Shown: piece by piece, positions 1 through 7,979 of the stretch
Layout of the letters: each line of letters begins with the position of its first letter
How positions within the stretch are numbered: the stretch's first letter is position 1
From: Hyphomicrobiales bacterium
GTDB taxonomy: Bacteria; Pseudomonadota; Alphaproteobacteria; Rhizobiales; Rhizobiaceae
Reading direction: 5' to 3'
Length of the DNA: 64,000 nt
Assembly (NCBI GenBank): GCA_900473745.1
Contig: UCMW01000004.1
Span: 310,001 to 374,000 of the forward strand
Made by a program: the position numbers and the translations under genes
Notes under the pieces: generated by a model
Database searches by the model: none
Told to the model about the DNA's origin: nothing
What the model saw: only the letters and a program-made list of their open reading frames with translations

Positions 1-1070
1 ACCCGCACGATCACTGCGTGTTCCGAGGCGTCGAATACGCAGTTCATTTTACGGGATCGGATGCGCGGCCAAAGCATGCGGATCGTGTCGGCAATCGTCT
101 CGGCGAGATCGAGCCTCTGCTGCGGATAGATTTCGGTTCCCTGAGCGGTGCGCGCCTTTGCCAGGGCAAGAAGTTGGTTGGTCGTTCTGATCGATCGCTC
201 CAATACCTCACGCGAAGATACTAGGGTCGCCTTGACATCCGGGAGCGAGGACTGGTGCAGCGCATACTCGATCTGGGTTCGCAGGATGGTCATCGGCGTA
301 CGGAGCTGATGCGATGCGTCATCGAGAAACCGGCGTTGCTGGCTTGCCTCTTCGGCAGTCCTTTGCATGATCCCGTTCATCGCCTGCACGAGAGGTTGGA
401 CTTCGAGCGGCAGGGAGGCGACGGCAACCGGCTTCAGATCGTCGGGCTCGCGCGCATCGATTGTGTCCTTCAGACGGTTCAGGGGCTGGAGCGCCTTGAA
501 GACGCCGAGACCAATCAGAAGACCAAGGATGAGCACGACGAGCACATCCCGAAGGATCGCCCGCTTGATTAGCGCATTCTGGAATGTCCCACGCGATACT
601 TTGGTCTCTGCCACCTGGATGGTGATCTGGACCCCATCGGGGTTTGCCGGGTTGAGCGGACGTTTGAGGGCGCCAACTCTGATATCCTGACCGAAATAAT
701 TGCCGTCATGAAACCGGAGTTCGCCGCTTTCGAGCCCAGGCGTTTTCGGCAAAAGAACGTCACCGATTTGAACCAGATTGTCGCTGGTCGCGACATTGAA
801 GTAGACCGTGCCCTGGGCAGTCAATTGAAAGAAGGCGAAGAGATTATAGGGAAGCTCGACGCCCACGCCGCCGCTTTCGGTCGAGATATTGGCATCGATT
901 GCGCGGATGGCACCCGCAAGTGATCGGTCATAGGCACTGTCTGCAAGTTCTCGGATTGTCGTCGTGCTGAACCACAATGTCGAGGCCATCGCAACGATGA
1001 TGGCTGGCAGGATCCAGTAGCCGATCGTGATGGCCAGGCGGCGTCCGCTGCGTTCCGGTTGATGTGTCAT
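1..1070 (-). CDS. sensor histidine kinase, TctE-like (3' end cut by window edge)
   Basis: Inner-membrane sensor kinase that should phosphorylate the response regulator encoded just upstream. My translation of the minus strand starts MTHQPERSGRRLAITIG and has a first membrane helix (about residues 14-32), a periplasmic stretch of about 130 residues, a second helix (about 182-198), a HAMP-like linker and the dimerisation/phosphoacceptor H-box FLDDASHQLRTPM near residue 245. The ATP-binding domain lies mostly outside the window. The N-terminal layout fits the TctE family of tricarboxylate-type sensors, but the ligand cannot be read from sequence. Its ATG overlaps the regulator's TGA, so the two are translationally coupled. 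The plus-strand ORFs here are shadows. Confidence 0.88.
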   Translation of the reverse strand, partial: MTHQPERSGRRLAITIGYWILPAIIVAMASTLWFSTTTIRELADSAYDRSLAGAIRAIDANISTESGGVGVELPYNLFAFFQLTAQGTVYFNVATSDNLVQIGDVLLPKTPGLESGELRFHDGNYFGQDIRVGALKRPLNPANPDGVQITIQVAETKVSRGTFQNALIKRAILRDVLVVLILGLLIGLGVFKALQPLNRLKDTIDAREPDDLKPVAVASLPLEVQPLVQAMNGIMQRTAEEASQQRRFLDDASHQLRTPMTILRTQIEYALHQSSLPDVKATLVSSREVLERSIRTTNQLLALAKARTAQGTEIYPQQRLDLAETIADTIRMLWPRIRSRKMNCVFDASEHAVIVR

Positions 1071-1738
1071 GGCAGGTTCGCTTCAAGAACATAGCCGATG
1101 CCCCGCAGCGTCGTAATCTGAACTGACCCCGACAGCTTCTTCCTCAGGCGATGCGCGATGACCTCGATTGCTTCGAGTTGGATATCGGCATCGTAGGAGA
1201 ACATCCGGTCCATGATCTTTTGCTTCGACATTGGTTCGCCTGCATGTTGGATCAGGACACGCAGCATGGAGTGCTCACGCGGAGTGAGTTCAAGCGGCGC
1301 GTCATCAAACGTGAACCGCTGCTCCGCTGGAGAGTAGGTCAGGCCGCCGCAGGAAAACGTGCCTGTATTTCGGCCATGCGATCGTCTGACAAGCGCCACC
1401 AGTCTCGCTTCAACTTCTTCGATCGCGAAGGGCTTTGCCAGGAAATCATCAGCGCCTTCGTGAAGGGTGCCTATCCGCTCAGTCAGCGTATCCCGCGCCG
1501 TCAGGATCAGGGTCGGCGTGTTGTCACCCCTATTTCTCATCGCAGCAAGCAGCGACCTCCCGTCAATCACGGGAAGTCCAAGGTCGAGGATCACTACGTC
1601 GAACTCTTCCGTACGCAAACGGTTGTCAGCCACGGCGCCGTCCTCAGCCCAGTCGATGATGAAGTCGTATCGCTGCTTGAGCGCCTTGATCATCCAACGA
1701 GCCAGCTCGGGATCGTCTTCCACGAACAGGATCTTCAA
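1067..1738 (-). CDS. OmpR/PhoB-family response regulator, TctD-like
   Basis: Cytoplasmic transcription regulator of 223 aa. The receiver domain (1-115) has the acidic pocket in FVEDDPE, the phosphoacceptor Asp in VVILDLGLP (near residue 51) and the conserved Lys in DFLAKPF. The C-terminal winged helix (about 125-220) ends with the usual TLRGIGYVLE wing. It is the first gene of a two-gene operon with the histidine kinase. The product resembles TctD/QseB-type regulators. Targets are unknown. The neighbouring catabolic genes lie beyond a repeat, so I would not assume they are its regulon. Confidence 0.92.
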   Translation of the reverse strand: MKILFVEDDPELARWMIKALKQRYDFIIDWAEDGAVADNRLRTEEFDVVILDLGLPVIDGRSLLAAMRNRGDNTPTLILTARDTLTERIGTLHEGADDFLAKPFAIEEVEARLVALVRRSHGRNTGTFSCGGLTYSPAEQRFTFDDAPLELTPREHSMLRVLIQHAGEPMSKQKIMDRMFSYDADIQLEAIEVIAHRLRKKLSGSVQITTLRGIGYVLEANLP

Positions 1739-1948
1739 TTAGTCCTCCCAAACAGGACACGTACGAACGGTTCACATACGCTTATGCGCTGGTCCTCGTT
1801 GTTATCTCTAGTCGAATTGTGGGCAGGAGGGGTAGGGCCGAACGAAGCAGATCACATACAGTATCTGGATGCGGGGTGACCTTCGACTCTGCTGAGTTCG
1901 CTTCTGGAGCACGCAAGCCGTCGGAGGCACGACTGCAATGCTCGCGTT
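1739..1948. other. intergenic leader of the two-component operon
   Basis: About 210 bases upstream of the response-regulator start. It should hold the promoter of the two-component operon on the minus strand. I see no convincing -35/-10 pair, operator or coding sequence. Confidence 0.3.
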
Positions 1949-2254
1949 GGGTCCCCGGCCGATTTCGCGAAGCTCGTTGAAGGACGACGGGTGGCCTGAA
2001 GAACAGCGCAACTATTGCTCAAGTTGTTGAGAAGGCGTCGCTTTTTTCTCTGAGAGATAGTCGCTGATTTTCAGCGGAAAACCGACCTAAAATGGCCCGC
2101 CTGGAGAACCTGGATTATCACATGATTTCAAAGGCTTAACAAAATCGCCTTTGATTTCTCTCTGTTTTCCTGCCGCGAGCGACCGTGGATGCCATCTTTG
2201 TGCCCTGGCTTTGGGCCGACGTCAACATGGCGGGAGCGCGGCAATAATTTCCGC
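1949..2254 (+). repeat. dispersed ~305-bp repeat, copy 1
   Basis: First of four same-orientation copies (others at 13311, 21511 and 28693). It begins GGGTCCCCGGCC, contains CAAGTTGTTGAGAAGGCGTCG, then blocks around 'cctaaaatggcc', 'gcgagcgaccgtggatgcc' and 'gtgccctggctttgggc', and ends with the near-palindrome GCGGCAATAATTTCCGC at 2238-2254. There is no ORF conserved between copies and no terminal inverted repeat. It separates the two-component pair from the catabolic operons. Confidence 0.9.
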
Positions 2255-2320
2255 TTGGCAGCGCGAAGCCAGAGCTGAGTTGAGCATTTGCGCGGGACAG
2301 CTTTGCGCCTTCCAAGCAAC

Positions 2321-2348
2321 TGGGAAGGGTCTGCCCTAACCCTTCCCA
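2321..2348 (-). terminator. hairpin downstream of the minus-strand catabolic operon
   Basis: A perfect 10-bp stem (TGGGAAGGGT with ACCCTTCCCA) around an 8-base loop, 80 bases beyond the stop of the last gene of the operon ending at 2429. There is no clear T-run on the minus strand, so it may be a weak or Rho-assisted terminator. Confidence 0.45.
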
Positions 2349-2428
2349 AGACCGGACGTTCACGCATCTGCTAGCTCTGCTTAACCGCTACAAATACGGT
2401 AACGGCAAGCCTTGGCTTCACGCGTCTA

Positions 2429-2839
2429 TCAGTCGGCTACTTCTAGCGTCACGGTGACCGACCCGGGACGGTCGAAGATCGAGACATCGCCTGTCACCTG
2501 CCCGAGGATGACGATGCCGGGGGAGGGAACGCGACCTTTGCGATAGTAGATCACGAAATCTTGGCCACTCCACAGGCCGAGCGTGCCGGCCGAGAAGTCT
2601 CGTTGCCGTGTGATTTCAGGCAGGGCAGAGGGAAGATCTCCCGTCTTTTCCTGGCGGAGATGGTCGGACAACTCGATCGTCAGCGGCAGCATCCGGGCGA
2701 GCGATCTGCCCGCTTCGTTGTCGGCGAGTGTGGCGGTGACTTCGCCCCATTCGGAGGAAATTCGGATGTTCTCTTGAGCCATAACCGGTCCAGTCAATCC
2801 CAGTGTGACGACAGCAAGGGCCAATATTGTCTTGGGCAT
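2429..2839 (-). CDS. exported cyclophilin-like fold protein
   Basis: Small secreted protein of 136 aa. It starts with a classical signal peptide (MPKTILALAVVTLGLTGPVMAQ), followed by a single beta-rich domain. The pattern from TATLADNEAGRSLARMLP to the FSAGTLGLWSGQDFVIYYRKGR segment matches the cyclophilin-like superfamily of bacterial proteins with no proven isomerase activity. I chose the ATG at 2839 because GGAG lies 6 bases upstream and it gives a clean signal peptide; an upstream in-frame extension to 2890 does not. Last gene of the MFS-hydrolase-SDR-CMD operon. Function unknown. Confidence 0.75.
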   Translation of the reverse strand: MPKTILALAVVTLGLTGPVMAQENIRISSEWGEVTATLADNEAGRSLARMLPLTIELSDHLRQEKTGDLPSALPEITRQRDFSAGTLGLWSGQDFVIYYRKGRVPSPGIVILGQVTGDVSIFDRPGSVTVTLEVAD

Positions 2840-2911
2840 GTGTTCGTCTCCGTTGTAGTTTGCCGCGAACGGGCGGAGCAGATACGCCACCCGCCATCAT
2901 CCGCCTCAAGC

Positions 2912-4102
2912 CTACTCTCCTGTGCCCTTGGCATAGTCTTCGTCGGACACCTTCTCCATCCAGGTGACAGAGCTTCCCTCGAGCGCCTCGGCTACGGCGA
3001 AATGGGTCATAGGCTCGGTGCTGGAGGCGCCATGCCAGTGCCGGATCAAAGGTGGGATCCAGACCACGTCTCCCGGACCGACCTCTTGCACCGGTTCGCC
3101 TTCCTTCTGGACCCGGCCGCGTCCGCTGACGATGAACAGGGTCTGCCCCAGCGGATGTGTGTGCCAGGCCGTGCGGGCACCAGCCGGGAAGGACACGGTC
3201 GCCCCGCCGATGCGTGCAGGTGCTTCGGCCTGATAGCGGCCAGAAATCTGGACGCTTCCTGTGAAGTACTCTGCCGGAGCAGGCGCCGTGCCGGTTCCTG
3301 CGCGCCTGATCTCGAGGTCCGTCTTGGGTGCGTTCACCTGGGTTCCTTTCCTGTTTTCGAGAACCTGCTTGAGGACAGGCACGGCGGACATGGCGCGCGG
3401 CCAGCCGGCGTAAAAAGCGACATGTGCCAGTACTTCCGAAGCTTCTGACGGCGTCAAGCCGCTGTCCATGGCGCGATTGGCATGAAAAGGCAGTTGCTCG
3501 GGCTGACCGACCGCGATCAGGGCGGCCATCGTCACGAGGCTTCTGTCCCGAGCAGCAAGCTCGGGTCGCTGCCACAGGTCGCTGAACAGCACGCGATTGG
3601 TGAGATCGGCCAATGCCGCCGCCGTGGGGGCAATGGTCCTGTCGATGGTTGCGGCGCGAGCGGCTTCGGCTTCGGCCTCCAACTCGATCCGAGCGGACTC
3701 GCTGTCGCCGAAAGGTGCAATGCCACGCTCGTCAAACACCGTCTTCACCTCGCTCACTGCCGAGATCGCGTTCGGCCAGCCTGAATAAAATGCGAGGTGG
3801 GTGATTAGTTCCCCGATCTCCGCAGGCTTCACGTCGTTGTCCAGGGCGCGGTTCACATGCACCGCAATCTGAGCGGTTTTTCCGGTGGAAACGATTGCCG
3901 AGAGGGTGACCAGGGTACGGTCGCGAGGCGCAAGTTCGGCTCGTTTCCAGATTTCACCGAACAGCACCTCATCGGTGAAATGGCCAAGCCCCGGCGCAAC
4001 CGAGTAGACGGCCGGTGGAGCGAACATGCGGCGCTCTTCCTGCACCTCCACACCTGTCGCGGCGACAGCAGAGAGGGCAATGCTTGCGGCAATAGTCTTC
4101 AT
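2912..4102 (-). CDS. fusion of two carboxymuconolactone-decarboxylase/AhpD-like domains and a cupin, exported
   Basis: A 396-aa protein with a probable signal sequence (residues 1-20). It has two tandem CMD/AhpD-like domains (about 30-145 and 155-265) sharing the pattern RDR-[ST]-LVT ... H-x-NRA-[LM]-D ... EVLAHVAFYAGWP. A C-terminal cupin (about 280-385) shows SFPAGARTAWHTHPLGQTLF and GDVVWIPPLIRHWHGAS, with metal-ligand His residues. Usually CMD and cupin occur as separate neighbouring genes. The CMD repeats lack a visible CxxC, so peroxidase activity is doubtful. AAGAGG-type SD precedes the ATG. It sits between the SDR and the cyclophilin-like gene in one operon. Confidence 0.85.
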   Translation of the reverse strand: MKTIAASIALSAVAATGVEVQEERRMFAPPAVYSVAPGLGHFTDEVLFGEIWKRAELAPRDRTLVTLSAIVSTGKTAQIAVHVNRALDNDVKPAEIGELITHLAFYSGWPNAISAVSEVKTVFDERGIAPFGDSESARIELEAEAEAARAATIDRTIAPTAAALADLTNRVLFSDLWQRPELAARDRSLVTMAALIAVGQPEQLPFHANRAMDSGLTPSEASEVLAHVAFYAGWPRAMSAVPVLKQVLENRKGTQVNAPKTDLEIRRAGTGTAPAPAEYFTGSVQISGRYQAEAPARIGGATVSFPAGARTAWHTHPLGQTLFIVSGRGRVQKEGEPVQEVGPGDVVWIPPLIRHWHGASSTEPMTHFAVAEALEGSSVTWMEKVSDEDYAKGTGE

Positions 4103-4243
4103 CTGGTTTTCCTCTTGTTCATATCAGGGGTTGGGGGCGGTCGAGTTCGAAGTCGGCCCCCTCTGATGGTCGCGAAGTTGGGCGTCAGGGACGCCATGTC
4201 TTCGGTCTGGCCGACATGACAGCCGGCGAGACCTCGACGCGCA

Positions 4244-4990
4244 TCAAAGTTCCTGAGCCGTAGGCCGGAAGAGGATCTCATTGATGGCGACATCTTCGGG
4301 CTCGTTGATTGCGAAGGCCACCATTCGGGCAAATGTCTCGGCCGGCACACCGACCTGTCCCACATAGTCCTGGTTTGCCTTTTGCACGTCCTTCTCGCTG
4401 ATGTGGTCGAGGAGTTCCGTCTTGACTGCGCCCGGAGAGATGATCGTGGTGCGAATATTGTAAGGTGCCATCTCCTGCCGTAGTCCCTCGGATACCGCCC
4501 TCACGGCAAACTTGGTCGCGGAATACACCGCCGAGCCACCGAAGAGCTTGTGACCTGCCACGGAGGAGACATTGATGATGTGGCCGGATTTCTGCAATTT
4601 CATCTGGGGCAGTGCTGCGGCGATGCCGTAGAGGACGCCCTTGAGATTGACGTCGATCATCTGATCCCACTCGTCAACCTTCAGCCGCTCCATCGGCGAG
4701 AGCGGCATGACGCCGGCATTGTTGATCAGCACGTCTATCCGTCCGTAGGTCTCGACGGCGGTGTCCACCAGCGTCCGCAGATTCTCTTGCTTCGTCACTT
4801 CGGTCACGACAGCCGTGGCCCTGCCGCCAGCATTGTGGATTTCGGCTGCAAGTGCATCGATGCGATCGGCGCGACGAGCACCAAGCACGACGTTTGCCCC
4901 CTTGGCGGCAAGGTGGCGCGCAGCGGCTGCACCCATCCCGCTCGAGGCGCCGGTGATGACGATGGTCTTGCCAGCGATATTGTCGGTCAT
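4244..4990 (-). CDS. short-chain dehydrogenase/reductase
   Basis: Classical SDR of 248 aa, NAD(P)-dependent oxidoreductase in the cytoplasm. It has the glycine-rich cofactor motif TGASSGMG near residue 14, NNAG near 89, and the catalytic Ser...Tyr-xxx-Lys in SSVAGHK...YSATK (about 141-159). The product resembles the YdfG-like oxidoreductases that often accompany AraJ-type MFS genes and cupin/CMD genes. The substrate is not readable. Central gene of the minus-strand operon running from 7414 to 2429. Confidence 0.9.
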   Translation of the reverse strand: MTDNIAGKTIVITGASSGMGAAAARHLAAKGANVVLGARRADRIDALAAEIHNAGGRATAVVTEVTKQENLRTLVDTAVETYGRIDVLINNAGVMPLSPMERLKVDEWDQMIDVNLKGVLYGIAAALPQMKLQKSGHIINVSSVAGHKLFGGSAVYSATKFAVRAVSEGLRQEMAPYNIRTTIISPGAVKTELLDHISEKDVQKANQDYVGQVGVPAETFARMVAFAINEPEDVAINEILFRPTAQEL

Positions 4991-5080
4991 TTCAGGTCTC
5001 CGGTAGTTGGAAGGTCAGGTTCTGGGCGGCGACAGCGGCAACTTGCGCTGACCGCCGCCACCCCGATGGTGCGGCATTGC

Positions 5081-6160
5081 TTACGCCAGATGCTGCCCGA
5101 AGAAGTCGGCGATCCGGTCGAACGGGATCTTGTCCATGCGGTCGTAGAGATCGGTATAGTTGGCATCCGGGATGATCATCAGCTCCTTCGGCTCTGCCGC
5201 TGCGGCAAAGGCCGTTTCGCTGAAATATCGCGAGTGGGCATCTGCGCCGTGGACCAGCAGGAGCGGGCGTGGAGAAATCTCGGCGATGTAGGTCAGGATC
5301 GGCATGTTCATGAACGACAGTGGCGTGGTCTGCGACCAGGCATTGCCGGAGTTCACGGCGCGCGGATGGTAGCCGCGGGGCTTCATGTAGTAGTCGTTGT
5401 AGTCGACGAGGAACTGAGCCTCGCCGCCCTTGAGTTCATTATAGGGCGGCTGGTAGGCGGGTGTTCCATTCTCCGCGTCCACCCAGCGCTGTCGGCTCAT
5501 CTGTTCCAGCGCCTTTGCCCGCTGCTCCGGGGTGACGCTGTCGTTGTAGCCCTTCGACATCACGCGGGTCATGTCGTACATCGTTGTGGCAACGACGGCC
5601 TTGACGCGCTTGTCGACGGCAACGGCATTGAGAGCCATGCCGCCAAAGCCGCAAATGCCGATCACGCCGATCCGCTCGCGGTCGACGGTGCCCTGCAGTC
5701 CGAGGTAATCGACTGCCGCACTGAAGTCTTCAGTGTTGATGTCAGGCGAGGCGATGTTGCGCGGTTCGCCACCACTTTCGCCAGTGTAGGACGGATCGAA
5801 TGCCAGTGCCGCAAAGCCGCGCTCGGCCATGGTCTGAGCATACAATCCCGAGGACTGCTCCTTCACGGCACCAAATGGGCCACCGATGGCGAGAGCCGGC
5901 AGAGGCTGGCTGCCTCGGTTCTTCGGCAGGTACAGATCACCTGCCAGCACAATGCCGTAACGGTTTTTGAACGAGACCTTCTGGTGATCGACGGTTTCGC
6001 TCTTGGGAAACACCTTGTCCCAATCGGAAGTTTGCGCAAGTGCGGATTTTACCGTCACCGTCGGAAGCAAGCTCATCGCTGCAACAGCGAGGCCCGTTCC
6101 CTGCATGAGGCGACGCCGGCTCGTCTTGTAAGCTCTTTCGGTCTCGATTGTCTTGGTCAT
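5081..6160 (-). CDS. Tat-exported alpha/beta hydrolase (dienelactone-hydrolase-like)
   Basis: A 359-aa alpha/beta hydrolase with a twin-arginine signal (TSRRRLMQGTGLAVAA). The nucleophile elbow reads GICGFGG, so the nucleophile appears to be Cys rather than Ser, as in dienelactone hydrolases. The acid and His are probably in the VHGADAHSRYFSE region and the C-terminus. I chose the ATG at 6160 (GGAGAT SD 7 bases upstream) over an upstream in-frame start at 6223. Likely periplasmic. It lies between the MFS pump and the SDR in the same operon. The exact reaction is unknown. Confidence 0.82.
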   Translation of the reverse strand: MTKTIETERAYKTSRRRLMQGTGLAVAAMSLLPTVTVKSALAQTSDWDKVFPKSETVDHQKVSFKNRYGIVLAGDLYLPKNRGSQPLPALAIGGPFGAVKEQSSGLYAQTMAERGFAALAFDPSYTGESGGEPRNIASPDINTEDFSAAVDYLGLQGTVDRERIGVIGICGFGGMALNAVAVDKRVKAVVATTMYDMTRVMSKGYNDSVTPEQRAKALEQMSRQRWVDAENGTPAYQPPYNELKGGEAQFLVDYNDYYMKPRGYHPRAVNSGNAWSQTTPLSFMNMPILTYIAEISPRPLLLVHGADAHSRYFSETAFAAAAEPKELMIIPDANYTDLYDRMDKIPFDRIADFFGQHLA

Positions 6161-6235
6161 GGGATCATCTCCGTTCGGTTGAAGTCTTGGTGATTCAGCG
6201 CCGGCGCGGGCGCGTCGCGGCACACAGTGTTTTGT

Positions 6236-7414
6236 TCATGAGGGTTGCTGGCTCGCGCGCAACGCTGCCAGCGAAGAGCCGACAAGCAGGAGTGCCGCGA
6301 AGAGAAATGAACTCCACCAGCCAATGTGATCGAACAGCAGGCCGCCGAGTGCGGCGCCGATCGTGATTGCGAACTGGATGACGGCAACCTGCAGACCGCC
6401 GCCGGCTTCGGCGTCGTCGCTCAGGACATGGGCTAGCCAGGTACCCCAGGCGACGGGTGCCGCCGTACCGACGAAGCCCCAGGCGCCCAGGAGAAGCGTG
6501 ACGGCTAGCTGGGAACTCGAGGCTGCTACGAGCCCGACGGCAAGCAGTGCCATCATAAGCGGTATTCCGATCGCCAGCGCGTAGAGCCGGCGTGGCAACA
6601 GGCGGCTGATGGACCAAGTGCCACCAACGCCCGCCAGTCCCATCAGGAGCAGCACAAGAGAAAGCGAGGTGACGTCGAACCTCGAGACGCTCTCAAGGTA
6701 GGGCCGCAGATAGGTGAAGAGTGCGAACTGGCCCATGAACAGCAAGAGGATCGCGGTCATCCCGAGCGCGACCTGACGGCGGACCAGCAGGCGGAAGACG
6801 TTGGCCGTGGGCTTCTCGTCCTCTGCCGGGAGATCGGGCATGGTCATCCACTGCCAGGCAAGAGCGACCAGAGCCAAGGGCACAACGAGGAAAAAGGCGC
6901 CACGCCAGCCGATCAATTCGCCGAGAAAGCTGCCAAGCGGCGCAGAAATCGTGGCGGCGATGGCGTTGCCGGCATTCAGTGCGGCCAGTCCTTTGGGCAC
7001 CTGATCAGTCGGCAGGAGCCGCATGACGATGGCCGTCGACATCGACCAGAAGCCGCCAATCGCAATGCCAAGCAGCGCACGACCTGCCATGAGGATCCAG
7101 TAGTTCGGGGCAAAGGTCACCACCACGGCGGAAAGCACCAGCAGTACGGAAAACCAGGTGAGAACCGTCTTGCGATCGATGCCTGCCGTCAGCCGAGCAA
7201 CGAACAGGCTGGTGACGACGGCGAAGAACCCGGAAATCGAGATCGCCTGTCCAGCCTGTCCCTCGAGCATGGTCAGATCGCGGGCGATTGGTGTCAGCAG
7301 GCTGACGGGCATGAATTCCGAGGCGATGAGCACGGAAACAGTCAGTGCCATGGAGCCGACGGCACCCCAGGCTGCCGGTGATTTCAATGTGTCGCGATAG
7401 GTCAGCTTGGCCAT
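6236..7414 (-). CDS. MFS transporter, DHA1/AraJ-like
   Basis: Inner-membrane drug/sugar efflux-type permease of 392 aa with about 12 hydrophobic helices. The loop motif between helices 2 and 3 is present in degenerate form (VARLTAGIDRKTVL). The family usually exports sugars, amphipathic compounds or drugs. First gene of the operon that runs MFS, hydrolase, SDR, CMD-cupin, cyclophilin-like with gaps of 72-141 bases. An operator-like sequence shared with the LysR-iorAB intergenic region lies upstream (7508-7530). Confidence 0.88.
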   Translation of the reverse strand: MAKLTYRDTLKSPAAWGAVGSMALTVSVLIASEFMPVSLLTPIARDLTMLEGQAGQAISISGFFAVVTSLFVARLTAGIDRKTVLTWFSVLLVLSAVVVTFAPNYWILMAGRALLGIAIGGFWSMSTAIVMRLLPTDQVPKGLAALNAGNAIAATISAPLGSFLGELIGWRGAFFLVVPLALVALAWQWMTMPDLPAEDEKPTANVFRLLVRRQVALGMTAILLLFMGQFALFTYLRPYLESVSRFDVTSLSLVLLLMGLAGVGGTWSISRLLPRRLYALAIGIPLMMALLAVGLVAASSSQLAVTLLLGAWGFVGTAAPVAWGTWLAHVLSDDAEAGGGLQVAVIQFAITIGAALGGLLFDHIGWWSSFLFAALLLVGSSLAALRASQQPS

Positions 7415-7507
7415 GGTCTACATCATCCTTCGAAAGCGGCGACATGCCCTCTCGCGTCCTTTGTAGCCAGTTTCCATTGGGCCGATTAGCGGCGCCATCT
7501 CGCATGC

Positions 7508-7531
7508 ATTTATCGATGGAGACCATCAATG
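7508..7531 (-). promoter_or_regulatory. probable LysR operator upstream of the MFS operon
   Basis: ATTTATCGA, four bases, GACCAT, one base, AATG. The same arrangement with identical spacing occurs at 10795-10818, beside the LysR gene. It lies 94 bases before the MFS start. Inferred to be a binding site of the LysR protein encoded at 10839. Confidence 0.5.
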
Positions 7532-7533
7532 AA

Positions 7534-7566
7534 GATCTCCCGCCTTGCCGGGCAGGGCGGGAGATC
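7534..7566 (-). terminator. hairpin after the oxidoreductase operon
   Basis: A perfect 11-bp stem (GATCTCCCGCC with GGCGGGAGATC) around an 11-base loop, 38 bases beyond the cytochrome stop at 7605. No strong T-run follows on the minus strand. It separates the oxidoreductase operon from the MFS operon. Confidence 0.6.
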
Positions 7567-7604
7567 GTGTCTTATCTGTTAGGTTCGAGAAGAATGCGCA
7601 TGGG

Positions 7605-7979
7605 TTAGCGCGAGGCGAGGAAGTCGATGATGGCCTTCCGTTCGTCGGCCTTGGCGAAGCGCTGTGTCATCCGCGTTCCCCTTACCAATCCGGCTGGATT
7701 GGTAAGGAAGGTATCGAGCTGGGCCGCATCCCAGGTGATGCCCGAGCTTTGCATTGCAGGCGAATAGCGGAAGCCTTCCAGGCTCCCCGCTACCCTGCCG
7801 GCAACGCCCTGTAGGTGGGGCCCGACGCCGTTGCGCGTGCTATCGATCTGGTGACAGGTGCCGCAACGCTGCTGGAACAGCCTCTGTCCGTCCGCTGCAT
7901 CCTGTGCATGAGCCTGAAGGGCCAGCAGGACGGTGGTGATGACTGCGGCGGCGATATGCTTGAACGTACTCAATATCAT
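7605..7979 (-). CDS. class I cytochrome c
   Basis: Periplasmic monohaem cytochrome of 124 aa. It has a signal peptide ending near QAHA, the haem-binding motif CGTCHQ near residue 40 and a likely axial Met in the AMQSSGITW segment. The ATG overlaps the stop of the molybdopterin subunit, so the two are coupled. By analogy with membrane or periplasmic aldehyde/isoquinoline-type oxidoreductases, it would take electrons from the 2Fe-2S/molybdenum enzyme and pass them to the respiratory chain. Confidence 0.9.
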   Translation of the reverse strand: MILSTFKHIAAAVITTVLLALQAHAQDAADGQRLFQQRCGTCHQIDSTRNGVGPHLQGVAGRVAGSLEGFRYSPAMQSSGITWDAAQLDTFLTNPAGLVRGTRMTQRFAKADERKAIIDFLASR

